From contig CAMCVW010000035.1 in the NCBI GenBank assembly GCA_945881915.1, positions 1-34,297 on the forward strand: DNA of 34,297 bases. Reading direction: 5' to 3'. The translations under genes and the position numbers were made by a program. The notes under the pieces are model-generated. The model saw only the letters and a list, made by a program, of their open reading frames with translations. It did not search any database and was not told the DNA's origin. The stretch comes from Thermoflexus hugenholtzii JAD2 (GTDB lineage Bacteria > Chloroflexota > Chloroflexia > Chloroflexales > Roseiflexaceae). Positions 15,766 through 24,341 of the stretch are shown here, one piece after another. Position 1 is the first letter of the stretch. Each line of letters starts with the position of its first letter.

Positions 15766-16878
15766 ATGTATCGACCCAGTACCATCCAAGAACTCGCCAA
15801 CCAAATACGCGACCACCGCGGGCCGCTCCTGCCACTCGGCAGCGGGAGCCATCAGGTGCTCGGTAACCCGGCGGTCGTCGACAGCACCATCATCGACACG
15901 ACCAAACTCAGCGTCGTCAGCGACTACATCCCATCGGATTTGACGATTACCGTCGGCGCTGGGATAACCCTCGGCGCGTTGCAGGAACTGCTCAAACCCA
16001 ATAATCAATGGCTGCCGTGGGACGCGCCGCAGCACCACAGCGCCACCATCGGAGGTTTGCTGGCAGCAGGTCTGAGCGGTCCGCTACGCCATAGTGCCGG
16101 CACGCCACGCGACTGGGTATTGGGGATGCACACGGTATCCGGCGATGGGCGCATCCTCAAGAGCGGCGGCAAGGTGGTCAAAAACGTCGCCGGCTACGAC
16201 GTGCACAAACTGCACATCGGTGCGTTGGGTACCTTGGGAGTTATTGCAGAAGTGTCCTTTAAAATAGCCCCGCTGCCCAACGCCGACCAGAGTTTGGCGT
16301 TTGTGTGCCGCGACCTGCTGCATGCCTATACGTTGGCGTATCAGCTCCGTGAACGGCCGTTCAATCCGGCGGCACTGCTGATCCACGCCGACACAAACCG
16401 CGTGGTGACACTCCTCGCACGCTGGACCGGTGTGGCAGCCATGGTGGCCCGGCAAGTAGCCCATGCGCGGCAGCAGGCTGCGACCTACGACGACTACGAG
16501 ACGCGCGCCTGGGAACCATTGCTCAACGCCCCGTTTGGCAACAGCCAACACACCCAACTGCGCATCGGTATCCCGCCACAGCACGTGGCAGCGGTCATCC
16601 CGCTGCTCCAATCACTCATCGGTGAAGCGGGCGCGCTGCACCTGCTGCCCACAGTAGGCCTTGTTCGACTTTTGGATGCTACAGCGGTAGACGTCGTGGC
16701 GCTCAGAGCGAAGCTTTTGCCATACACCGGCTACGTCGTGGTCGAATCAGGGAATCACCCCAACCGCTGGGGACCAGCCCCCGAAGGTTTTGCAATCATG
16801 GAACAACTCAAGCGCAGCTGGGATCCCGACCACAAACTCAATCCCGGACGCAGTTTTATCGCGCGTCTCACCTCGTAG
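15766..16878 (+). CDS. glcE: Glycolate oxidase FAD-binding subunit GlcE-like
   Basis: The 370-residue second FAD-binding subunit. It has the short GlcE pattern: GSGSHQVLG near the N-terminus, HHSATIGGLLAAGLSGPLRH, and GGKVVKNVAGYDVHKLHIGALGTLGVIAEVSFK, which is very close to the family consensus. The C-terminal end, DPDHKLNPGR, is the usual ending. GAGCAG precedes the ATG. The next gene, 18 bases later, is the potassium channel subunit ktrB, so the Fe-S subunit GlcF that normally completes GlcDEF is missing from this locus. Confidence 0.9.
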   Translation: MYRPSTIQELANQIRDHRGPLLPLGSGSHQVLGNPAVVDSTIIDTTKLSVVSDYIPSDLTITVGAGITLGALQELLKPNNQWLPWDAPQHHSATIGGLLAAGLSGPLRHSAGTPRDWVLGMHTVSGDGRILKSGGKVVKNVAGYDVHKLHIGALGTLGVIAEVSFKIAPLPNADQSLAFVCRDLLHAYTLAYQLRERPFNPAALLIHADTNRVVTLLARWTGVAAMVARQVAHARQQAATYDDYETRAWEPLLNAPFGNSQHTQLRIGIPPQHVAAVIPLLQSLIGEAGALHLLPTVGLVRLLDATAVDVVALRAKLLPYTGYVVVESGNHPNRWGPAPEGFAIMEQLKRSWDPDHKLNPGRSFIARLTS

Positions 16879-16896
16879 CGGACTGACAGCACCTGC

Positions 16897-18234
16897 ATGA
16901 CAAACGCACGATTTTCAATCCGTAGGCTGACTCCTCCGCAGTTGTTATTGGGGGTCTATCTTTTGGGTCTGAGTCTCGGGACTGGGTTTTTTCACTTGCC
17001 GCAGGCTACCCTGGACGGGCGTGGGTTACCCCTGCTCGATGCACTTTTTATGGCGACCTCGGCCCTGTGTGTGACGGGACTGGCCGTCGTCGATCCGGGG
17101 AGCGTGCTCAGCCGTTTTGGGCAGGTCGTGCTGATGAGCCTCATCCAAATCGGTGGCATTGGGCTGATGACGATTGCGACATTCATGGCAGTCTTGCTGG
17201 GCAAACGCATCTCCATCCGCAATCGGGCTATCCTGAAGGAGTCACTCAACCACCATTCCGTCGAAGGGACCATTACCCTGGTCAGCACCATTATGGTGAG
17301 CGCATTGGTGGTGCAGGGCGTTGGTGGCGTGATTTTGTCGGTGATTTTTACCAGACACATGCCTGTTGACGATGCGTTATTCTATGGTCTCTTCCACGCC
17401 GTATCGGCATTTAACAACGCAGGGTTTGACCTGTTCGGCAATAGTCTCATCAATTTTCGTCATGATATCGTGCTCCAGTTGACCGTCATCACGCTGTTTG
17501 TGGTCGGTGGGTTGGGTTTTCTCGTACTCCTCAACATCGTGCAACAGCGCGGCAGCTGGCGAAAACTCTCGCTCCATAGCAAACTCGTCCTCTGTATGAC
17601 GGCAATCCTATGCGTCATAGGTACTTTTGCAACGCTCGCCGTCGAATATCGCGCACCGGCGTTCGCCGATTTATCCCCTGCAGAACGCCTGCTCGCCAGT
17701 TTTTTCAATAGTATGGCAACCCGCAGCGCCGGGATGAACACCATTCCGCTGCTCGAATTGCATCAGGGGACGATGCTGTTGTTCGTGGTGTTGATGTTTG
17801 TCGGTTCGTCACCGAGTTCCACCGGCGGCGGGGTCAAGTCGATTACTGTTGCGACGAGCTTCCTCATGCTGGTGGCACTTTTTCGTGGCAAAAGAGAGAT
17901 ATCTGTGTTCCGCAGAAGCATTCCCAACGATGTCGTTTTGCGCTCGTTTGTGGTGCTGGTATTGGCGATTTCGGCGATTTTCGTGGCGACATTTTTGTTG
18001 ACAATCACCGAAAACATCTCTGTACTCACGGCGTTATTCGAAGTCGTCTCGGCATTTGGGACGGTCGGATTGTCATTAGGATTGACCCCACAGCTTTCGG
18101 ACGCAGGGCGTCTCATCATCATCGTCATGATGACGATTGGGCGCCTCGGGCCGCTGACGATCTTTTATGCGCTTGCACAGCGACTCACTCCTATGGATGT
18201 GCGCCACCCCGAAGAACCCATCATTATCGGTTAG
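16897..18234 (+). CDS. ktrB: Potassium uptake membrane subunit KtrB (TrkH/Ktr family)
   Basis: A 445-residue integral membrane protein with four repeated M1-P-M2 units. The four pore loops are recognisable: ATSALCVTGLAVVD, AFNNAGFDLFG, MATRSAGMNT and SAFGTVGLSLG, the conserved filter glycine being in each. Length and the absence of the long TrkH N-terminal region favour KtrB. It imports K+ with Na+ or H+ coupling, gated by the KtrA ring. ktrA follows nine bases later. The start has no strong Shine-Dalgarno sequence, but the ATG fits the family N-terminus. Confidence 0.93.
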   Translation: MTNARFSIRRLTPPQLLLGVYLLGLSLGTGFFHLPQATLDGRGLPLLDALFMATSALCVTGLAVVDPGSVLSRFGQVVLMSLIQIGGIGLMTIATFMAVLLGKRISIRNRAILKESLNHHSVEGTITLVSTIMVSALVVQGVGGVILSVIFTRHMPVDDALFYGLFHAVSAFNNAGFDLFGNSLINFRHDIVLQLTVITLFVVGGLGFLVLLNIVQQRGSWRKLSLHSKLVLCMTAILCVIGTFATLAVEYRAPAFADLSPAERLLASFFNSMATRSAGMNTIPLLELHQGTMLLFVVLMFVGSSPSSTGGGVKSITVATSFLMLVALFRGKREISVFRRSIPNDVVLRSFVVLVLAISAIFVATFLLTITENISVLTALFEVVSAFGTVGLSLGLTPQLSDAGRLIIIVMMTIGRLGPLTIFYALAQRLTPMDVRHPEEPIIIG

Positions 18235-18243
18235 GAAGGTACC

Positions 18244-18888
18244 ATGACGTCGCAAATCGCTGTAATCGGCCTCGGTCTGTTTGGTTCTGCAGTCGCAACC
18301 ACATTGGCCGAGCAAGGTCATCATGTGTTGGGAATCGACATTGACGAAAAAGCAGCCAGCGCGCTGATGCGTGTCTTGTCTGAAGTGGTCACGGTCACCG
18401 AGGTGAACGAGGCAATCCTGCAGTCTTTGAGCATCACCGAATACGACGCGGTGGTCATTGGCATAACGGACATCGAAGCGAGTCTGACCATTGCGCAGAT
18501 GCTCCGTGATTTGGGAGTCACTCACATTGTCTGTAAGGCAAAAAGTGCTCTCCATGGCAAAATTCTGCAGCGCATCGGCGTCGATCGGGTGATTTACCCT
18601 GAACGCGACATGGGCATACGCGTCGCGCAGAACCTCGTCGCGAAATCAATCACCGGATCGATTGTATTGAGTGCCCAACAGCACATCGTGACCGCACCGG
18701 CACCAGCCTCGTGTATCGGCCATCCCGTGGGGACAATCCAATGGCAGACCGAGACGAAGATATCTGTGCTGGCAATCCAGCGTGGTGCAGAAGTTATCGC
18801 CCATCCCGTTGCGACGTTCGTCATGAATGAAGGCGATATGCTCGTCCTGTTGGGAACGAGTGCCGATATCGCAACGCTCCTGAAGTGA
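18244..18888 (+). CDS. ktrA: Potassium uptake regulatory subunit KtrA (RCK domain)
   Basis: A 214-residue cytoplasmic regulator. The RCK_N Rossmann fold has GLGLFGSAVATTLAEQGHHVLGID, ending in the acidic residues that hold ATP/ADP or NAD(H), and an RCK_C domain occupies about 135-214 (PVGTIQWQTETKISVLAI, NEGDMLVLLG). It assembles as an octameric ring under KtrB and opens the pore on ATP binding. It is translated after ktrB with a GGAAGGT Shine-Dalgarno sequence and a nine-base gap. Confidence 0.93.
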   Translation: MTSQIAVIGLGLFGSAVATTLAEQGHHVLGIDIDEKAASALMRVLSEVVTVTEVNEAILQSLSITEYDAVVIGITDIEASLTIAQMLRDLGVTHIVCKAKSALHGKILQRIGVDRVIYPERDMGIRVAQNLVAKSITGSIVLSAQQHIVTAPAPASCIGHPVGTIQWQTETKISVLAIQRGAEVIAHPVATFVMNEGDMLVLLGTSADIATLLK

Positions 18889-18910
18889 GCACATGCACCA
18901 CAGACGCTGG

Positions 18911-18919
18911 TGCTATAAT
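18911..18919 (+). promoter_or_regulatory. Extended -10 promoter for the nucleotide-sugar dehydrogenase gene
   Basis: TGCTATAAT contains a perfect TATAAT with the upstream TG of an extended -10 element. No good -35 is visible at 17 bases. It lies 31 bases before the ATG at 18950. Confidence 0.65.
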
Positions 18920-18949
18920 TCGAGGTAACCGACCGTTACTGGAGTGGAC

Positions 18950-20236
18950 ATGAGTCAGGCAACCCCCTTAGCAAATCTGCGCCAACGTATCACCGACCGC
19001 CAGGCACGCATCGGCATCATCGGCGTGGGATATGTGGGCTTGCCATTGGCGATTGTCTTTGCCGAAGCGGGGTTCCGCGTGACGGGCTTTGACCTCAGCG
19101 CCGAACGCGCCGCAACCATCAACAGCGGCGTGAGCTATATCGACGATATCTCGTCCGAGACCGTCGCACATTACGTCAACGCCGGCCTGCTCGATGCCAC
19201 CGCAGATATGAGTCGCCTGCACGAAATGGACGCCATCAGCGTCTGTGTGCCCACGCCACTGAGCAAAACCCGCGATCCCGATATGTCAGCCGTGCTGACG
19301 TCGGCCGAAAACATCGCCCAACACCTGCGCGCCGGTCAGCTCATCGTGCTCGAGAGCACGACATACCCCGGCACCACGCGTGAGATATTTTTGCCGCGCA
19401 TCCAAGAACGTGGCTTTACCGTGGGCAAAGACGTCTTTTTGGCGTTTTCGCCGGAACGGGTCGACCCAGGTCGGACCGACTGGACCACCAAAAACACCCC
19501 CAAAGTCATGGGCGGCATCACGCCCGATTGTCTCGAAGCTGGCAAGGCGTTGTATGGCTCGACCATGAGCACGATTGTGCCGGTCAGCAGCCCCGAAGCC
19601 GCCGAGATGGCAAAGTTACTCGAAAATACCTTCCGCGCAGTCAACATCGGGCTCGTCAACGAAGTCCTGCTGATGTGCGATCGCCTAGGGCTCAACGCCT
19701 GGGAGGTCATCGAAGCGGCCGCCACCAAGCCGTTCGGCTTCATGAAGTTCACCCCCGGGCCTGGTCTGGGTGGCCACTGTATCCCCATCGATCCGTTGTA
19801 CCTGTCGTGGAAGCTCAAATCGCTCGACTACACCGCCCGCTTCATCGAATTGGCCAGCGAGGTCAACACTTCGATGCCGCGCTATTGGGTCCAAAAAGTC
19901 GCCGATGCGCTCAACGAGCAGTCCAAAGCGGTCCGTGGCAGCAAAATCCTGGTACTCGGCGTCGCTTACAAAAAAGACGTCTCGGACGTGCGCGAATCAC
20001 CGGCGCTGGATATCATCCATCTGCTGCGCGAGAAGGGCGCCCACGTCGCATTCCACGATCCGCATGTCGAAAGCATACGCCTCGACGGGGATCGCATCTA
20101 CGGCGTCAAAGACCTTGATGCTGCCCTGGCGACCCACGATTGTGTGATTGTGGCGACGGATCATTCCAGCTATGATTGGCAGGCAATCAAAAAAGGCAGC
20201 CGCTTAATCATCGATACACGCAACGCGATTCGTTGA
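18950..20236 (+). CDS. Nucleotide-sugar dehydrogenase (WbpA/UDP-N-acetylhexosamine 6-dehydrogenase-like)
   Basis: A 428-residue UDP-glucose/UDP-mannose dehydrogenase family protein that makes a UDP-hexuronic acid for surface polysaccharide. The N-terminal Rossmann motif is GVGYVGLPLAIVFAEAG, followed by AFSPERVDPG and ENTFRAVNIGLVNE. The catalytic Cys277 is in GLGGHCIPIDPLYL, and the C-terminal domain has GVAYKKDVSDVRESPALDI. SPERVDPG and GGHCIPIDP match the UDP-GlcNAc/UDP-ManNAc dehydrogenase group better than UDP-glucose dehydrogenase. A GTG two codons upstream is possible, but GGAG is best spaced for 18950. No other glycan genes adjoin it. Confidence 0.88.
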   Translation: MSQATPLANLRQRITDRQARIGIIGVGYVGLPLAIVFAEAGFRVTGFDLSAERAATINSGVSYIDDISSETVAHYVNAGLLDATADMSRLHEMDAISVCVPTPLSKTRDPDMSAVLTSAENIAQHLRAGQLIVLESTTYPGTTREIFLPRIQERGFTVGKDVFLAFSPERVDPGRTDWTTKNTPKVMGGITPDCLEAGKALYGSTMSTIVPVSSPEAAEMAKLLENTFRAVNIGLVNEVLLMCDRLGLNAWEVIEAAATKPFGFMKFTPGPGLGGHCIPIDPLYLSWKLKSLDYTARFIELASEVNTSMPRYWVQKVADALNEQSKAVRGSKILVLGVAYKKDVSDVRESPALDIIHLLREKGAHVAFHDPHVESIRLDGDRIYGVKDLDAALATHDCVIVATDHSSYDWQAIKKGSRLIIDTRNAIR

Positions 20237-20315
20237 CCAAAACCACAAACCCTTACCCCTGGCGACCGCGTTCCGCAGCAAACAATGCAGTTTGCTATGC
20301 CAATGGAGGCAAGGA

Positions 20316-21299
20316 GTGAACGACACATTAACGGCGATTGCCGGGATCAGGGTGGGCCATATCGATGACCATACAACCGTTACCGGCTGTACGGTCATTT
20401 TGTTGCCGCCGCACACGACCGCCAGCGTCGATGTACGCGGTGGTGCGCCAGGCACGCGCGAGACGGACCTTTTAGCACCTGAATGCACCGTGCAACACAT
20501 TCACGCGATTTGCCTCGCGGGCGGCAGTGCCTATGGTCTGGCTGCGGCCGACGGCGTGATGCGCTATCTGCGTGAACAGAACGTCGGCTTTGATGTGGGC
20601 GTCGGCAAAGTCCCAATCGTCCCCGCTGCGGTTATCTTTGATTTGACCTGTGGTGACCCACTGGCCCACGCAACTGCAGATATGGGCTACACCGCAGCCG
20701 CAGCTGCCACTGCGGAACCGGTCATCGAAGGCAATGCAGGGGCAGGCTACGGCGCCACAGTGGGCAAAATACGCGGTGCAGAGTCGTGGATGAAGGGCGG
20801 CGTCGGCAGCACGGCGATTACCCTCCCCGACGGCACCTGTGTGGCGGCCTTGGTCGTGAACAACGCCTTTGGGGATATCTACAACATCCAGAGTGGTGCT
20901 ATTTTGGCGGGCGCACGCTCACCAGACGGCACATTCCTCGATACCACGGCGTTCCTGCGAGGAGGCACACGCATCCCCGATTTCGCCGGTGGCAATACCA
21001 CCCTGGTGGTCGTCGCCACTGACGCCACGCTGACCAAAAGCGAATGCCGGAAACTAGCTCAGATGGCCCAAGACGGTATGGCCCGGGCCATCCGACCGGT
21101 ACATACGCCATATGATGGTGATGTGATTTTTGTGGTGTCGACCAATGACCGACCGGCGCTGCCGATGATGCAATTGGGCACCGCTGCTGCAGACATCGTC
21201 GCAGTGGCAATTGCCCGCAGCGTGCAGTGTGCGACATCGCTGCCGGGAATCCCGGCGATGTCCGACCTTTCTCTCGCGGATGCAAGGAGTGCCGTATGA
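20316..21299 (+). CDS. P1 family peptidase (DmpA/NylC-type N-terminal nucleophile hydrolase)
   Basis: A 327-residue member of the P1 family, which includes aminopeptidase DmpA, beta-peptidyl aminopeptidase BapA and nylon-oligomer hydrolase NylC. These proteins cleave themselves to expose a nucleophile. Here the likely cleavage is Asn-Thr in GGNTTLVVVATDATLTK, as in NylC. Other family segments are GIRVGHIDD, CLAGGSAYGLAAADGV and VVNNAFGDI. I choose GTG at 20316 because GGAGG and AAGGA lie just ahead; an ATG at 20292 gives eight extra non-homologous residues. The stop overlaps the next gene's ATG, so co-translation with the M20 peptidase is likely. Confidence 0.85.
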   Translation: MNDTLTAIAGIRVGHIDDHTTVTGCTVILLPPHTTASVDVRGGAPGTRETDLLAPECTVQHIHAICLAGGSAYGLAAADGVMRYLREQNVGFDVGVGKVPIVPAAVIFDLTCGDPLAHATADMGYTAAAAATAEPVIEGNAGAGYGATVGKIRGAESWMKGGVGSTAITLPDGTCVAALVVNNAFGDIYNIQSGAILAGARSPDGTFLDTTAFLRGGTRIPDFAGGNTTLVVVATDATLTKSECRKLAQMAQDGMARAIRPVHTPYDGDVIFVVSTNDRPALPMMQLGTAAADIVAVAIARSVQCATSLPGIPAMSDLSLADARSAV

Positions 21300-22525
21300 C
21301 CACTGTTGCGTCCGCACTCCAACACCTCGACTCTGCCGGTATGCGTGATTTTTTGACGCGCTTCGTCCAAATCCCCAGCGTCTATCTGCCCGATACCGCC
21401 GGCGCAAACGAGTCTGCCGCGGCAACCTTAGTAGCCGATGTATTGACCGAATGGGGGCTAAATCCGACGGTCTGGGAGGTCCAACCCGGCCGCCCCAACA
21501 TCGTCGCCGAGTTGCGTGGCAGCCACGGCGATGGACCCATCCTGTTGATGGAAGGGCACACCGACGTCGTCACCCCGGGCAATCTGGCAAACTGGACCTA
21601 TCCCCCCTTCGCCGCGACTATCGTCGGCGATCGCATGTACGGCCGCGGCACTGCCGATATGAAGGGTGGGGTGGCAGCCATGTTGTACGCGGTGCGCGCC
21701 CTCCAGCTGGCCGGCAGTCCCTTTGCCGGCACGATTCGCCTGCTCATCCCGGTCGACGAAGAAGGCTTGATGATCGGCATCAAAGACATCGTCGCCCGCG
21801 GATATGCAACGGGTGCGGCCGCAGCCATCATCTGCGAGCCCGAGGAGCACGAGGTCTGCACCGCCCAAAAAGGTGCCCTGCGGCTCAAACTGCATTCCAT
21901 CGGCCGCGTGGCCCATGGTGCCATGCCCGACGAAGGAGTCAATGCGCTGACCCCGTTGATTCGTCTGCTCAACCCCATCCTTGATCTGCAAGCGGAATTG
22001 CGGGCGACACACGGCGAACATCCCCTCTTGGGTAAGATATACATCAGCCCAACAGTCCTGCGTGCACCCATCGGCGGTGATGCTAGTCAGGTCAATGTAT
22101 TGCCCGACAGCGCCGACGTCTACCTCGATATCCGCACCATCCCGGGGGTGAATCACCAGCACATCGTCGCAACCATCCAAGGGTATATCGATGTCCTGTG
22201 CCAAACGCACCCCAGCTACCAGGTGCAGCTGACCATCATCGACGACCGACCCTCGACCGAGATACCCACGTCGCATCCACTGGTCCAGGCCTTGCGCGCG
22301 GCGCACCAAGCGATCTACGGTGTCGTACCAGCCTACGGCGGCGTGCCTGGATCGACCGATGGCACGATTATTACCCGCGACAGCGGCGTGCCGGTGGTGG
22401 TCTACGGTCCCGGTCACAAGCGCATCCCCCACCAACCCGACGAATTCGTCGACCTGTCCGAGGTAGATAATGCGGCGCGGGTGTATATTCATGCAATACT
22501 GCAGTTTCTTTCAACCAATGTATAG
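21296..22525 (+). CDS. M20 family metallopeptidase (ArgE/DapE/CPG2 type)
   Basis: A 409-residue zinc amidohydrolase or peptidase. The di-zinc motifs are all present: GHTDVV (His/Asp), YGRGTADMKGG (bridging Asp), DEEG (general-base Glu pair), and a late GGVPGSTDGTI segment with the final metal ligand region. The dimerisation domain sits at about 190-300. It may be ArgE, DapE or a general dipeptidase; the sequence does not decide. The ATG overlaps the stop of the P1 peptidase gene, and AGGAG lies upstream. Together the two enzymes could degrade peptides or amide compounds. Confidence 0.87.
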   Translation: MTTVASALQHLDSAGMRDFLTRFVQIPSVYLPDTAGANESAAATLVADVLTEWGLNPTVWEVQPGRPNIVAELRGSHGDGPILLMEGHTDVVTPGNLANWTYPPFAATIVGDRMYGRGTADMKGGVAAMLYAVRALQLAGSPFAGTIRLLIPVDEEGLMIGIKDIVARGYATGAAAAIICEPEEHEVCTAQKGALRLKLHSIGRVAHGAMPDEGVNALTPLIRLLNPILDLQAELRATHGEHPLLGKIYISPTVLRAPIGGDASQVNVLPDSADVYLDIRTIPGVNHQHIVATIQGYIDVLCQTHPSYQVQLTIIDDRPSTEIPTSHPLVQALRAAHQAIYGVVPAYGGVPGSTDGTIITRDSGVPVVVYGPGHKRIPHQPDEFVDLSEVDNAARVYIHAILQFLSTNV

Positions 22526-22537
22526 AGAGGATCCCTC

Positions 22538-23383
22538 ATGACCAAAGTCACTATCCCCTTCATCCAAGGCCTCAAAGGGAAACGAACCTTCGCCATGCTG
22601 ACTGCGTACGATGCACCATTTGCGCGCCTCGTCGATGAATCCGGGGTCGAGATGATCCTCGTCGGCGATTCACTGGGCATGGTCATGCTCGGCTACAACG
22701 GCACGGCGCCGGTCACCATGGACGAAATGGTGATGCACGCACGATCCGTCGGACGCACCGCCAAACGCTGCCTGATTGTGGGCGACATGCCCTTCCTGTC
22801 CTACCAAGCAGACCACGCCGAAGCCATCCGTAACGCCGGTCGCCTCGTCAAAGAAGCCGGTGTGGATTGTGTCAAACTCGAAGGCACTGCCAAACAAGCC
22901 CCCGTCGCCAAAGCCATCGTCGACGCCGGCATCGCCGTCATCGGCCACATCGGTCTGACCCCACAGACCGCCGCATCGTTGGGCGGCATCAACGTCATCG
23001 GCGGGCAGAGCTACGAGCACGCCAAACGCATCGTCGACGACGCGTTGGCAATGCAGGCTGCCGGCTGCTGGTGTGTCTTGATGGAGGCAGTGCCTGCCGA
23101 TCTGGCCGCCTACATCACCAGCATCTTGACCGTGCCCACCATTGGCATCGGCGGCGGACGTGGTTGTGACGGTCAAGTGCTGGTCACCCACGAGATGTTC
23201 GGCATGTTTGCCGGTTTTGGATTGCCGTTCGGCAAAATCTATGCCGACGCCGGTGCGTTCATCAAAAAAGGCATGCAACAGTACCACCAAGACGTCCTCA
23301 ATGGCTCATTCCCTGGCGCCGAAAACAGCTTCCCCATTGATGCGGCCATGATTGAACGCCTCAAAAAAGAACAGAAAGCCTAG
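22538..23383 (+). CDS. panB: 3-methyl-2-oxobutanoate hydroxymethyltransferase
   Basis: Makes ketopantoate from alpha-ketoisovalerate and methylene-tetrahydrofolate, the first step of pantothenate/CoA synthesis. The 281 residues include MLTAYDAPFARL, the metal-binding GDSLGMVMLGY, GDMPFLSY, VKLEG, HIGLTPQ and the terminal GIGGGRGCDGQVLVTHEM region, all hallmarks of PanB. AGGAT precedes the ATG. panE follows after seven bases, so both ketopantoate steps are coupled. Confidence 0.96.
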   Translation: MTKVTIPFIQGLKGKRTFAMLTAYDAPFARLVDESGVEMILVGDSLGMVMLGYNGTAPVTMDEMVMHARSVGRTAKRCLIVGDMPFLSYQADHAEAIRNAGRLVKEAGVDCVKLEGTAKQAPVAKAIVDAGIAVIGHIGLTPQTAASLGGINVIGGQSYEHAKRIVDDALAMQAAGCWCVLMEAVPADLAAYITSILTVPTIGIGGGRGCDGQVLVTHEMFGMFAGFGLPFGKIYADAGAFIKKGMQQYHQDVLNGSFPGAENSFPIDAAMIERLKKEQKA

Positions 23384-23390
23384 GTCGCGC

Positions 23391-24314
23391 ATGCGCATCG
23401 CCATCATCGGCGCCGGTGCCATGGGCTCGTTGGTCGCGTCATACCTGGCGCCGACCAATGAGGTCTGGATGCTCGACAGCTGGCGTGACCACATCGACGC
23501 CATCACCAGCAATGGTCTCATGCGGACCATCGATGACACCACCGTCGTCACCACGCCACACGCCACCACTGACGTCACGAGCATTCCCACCTGCGATGTT
23601 GCCATCGTCCTGGTCAAATACCACCAGACCGCCTGGGCGGGTCAACAGGCACTCCAAGTGATTGGCCATAGCGGTGTCTGCGTGACCCTCCAGAACGGCG
23701 TCGGCAATGGTGATATTTTGGCGACGGTGATCCCACCTGCACGGGTGTGTGTCGGGGTGACTTCGTTGGGTGCGACCCTGGCCGGTCCCGGAGTGGTACG
23801 ACATGCGGGCATGGGCGTGACGGTTTTTGCCAATGCCCAAAACACTGCTACGATGAACGCCGTAGCTGCTGCATTTCAGACCAGCGGGCTCCCTGCCAGC
23901 ACGCAACGCGACGTCGCATCGATTGTCTGGGGCAAACTCATCGTGAATGTAGGCATCAATGCACTGACGGGCATCTTGCGCGTCGCCAACGGTGCACTCA
24001 CGCGCAACGACGACGCCCTGCACATCCTCACCGAGGCAGTCACCGAAGCTGTCACGGTCGCGCATGCCGAAGGCATCACCCTGCCATATCACGACCCGCT
24101 CGCACATGTGTTGCAGGTCGCTACTGCAACAGCAACAAATAGATCTTCCACCCTCTCAGACGTCCTGCGCGGCAGCCCGAGCGAGATCCCCACCATCAAT
24201 GGGGCGATTGTGCGAGCAGCAGCACGCCATGGAATCCCCGTGCCCGTCAACACGCTGCTCTGCTCCCTGATGGCCAGCATCGATGCAACCCACCACGAAC
24301 AAATTCACCCATAA
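23391..24314 (+). CDS. panE: 2-dehydropantoate 2-reductase
   Basis: NADPH-dependent reduction of ketopantoate to pantoate. The 307-residue protein starts MRIAIIGAGAMGSLVASYL (nucleotide-binding GxGAMG). It has VKYHQT and VTLQNGVGNGD in the cofactor domain, and the catalytic lysine in KLIVNVGINALTGIL. C-terminal SEIPTINGAIVRAAARHGIPVPVN is the substrate-domain signature. The frame is open upstream into panB, but the ATG at 23391 is the family start. panC and panD are not in the window. Confidence 0.95.
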   Translation: MRIAIIGAGAMGSLVASYLAPTNEVWMLDSWRDHIDAITSNGLMRTIDDTTVVTTPHATTDVTSIPTCDVAIVLVKYHQTAWAGQQALQVIGHSGVCVTLQNGVGNGDILATVIPPARVCVGVTSLGATLAGPGVVRHAGMGVTVFANAQNTATMNAVAAAFQTSGLPASTQRDVASIVWGKLIVNVGINALTGILRVANGALTRNDDALHILTEAVTEAVTVAHAEGITLPYHDPLAHVLQVATATATNRSSTLSDVLRGSPSEIPTINGAIVRAAARHGIPVPVNTLLCSLMASIDATHHEQIHP

Positions 24315-24341
24315 CACGCCTCCAAAACGAAGGACACGTCC

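Noticed and set aside
21458-22492. A 344-residue minus-strand frame
   Set aside because: It is antisense to the M20 peptidase, which has a full set of zinc-ligand motifs.
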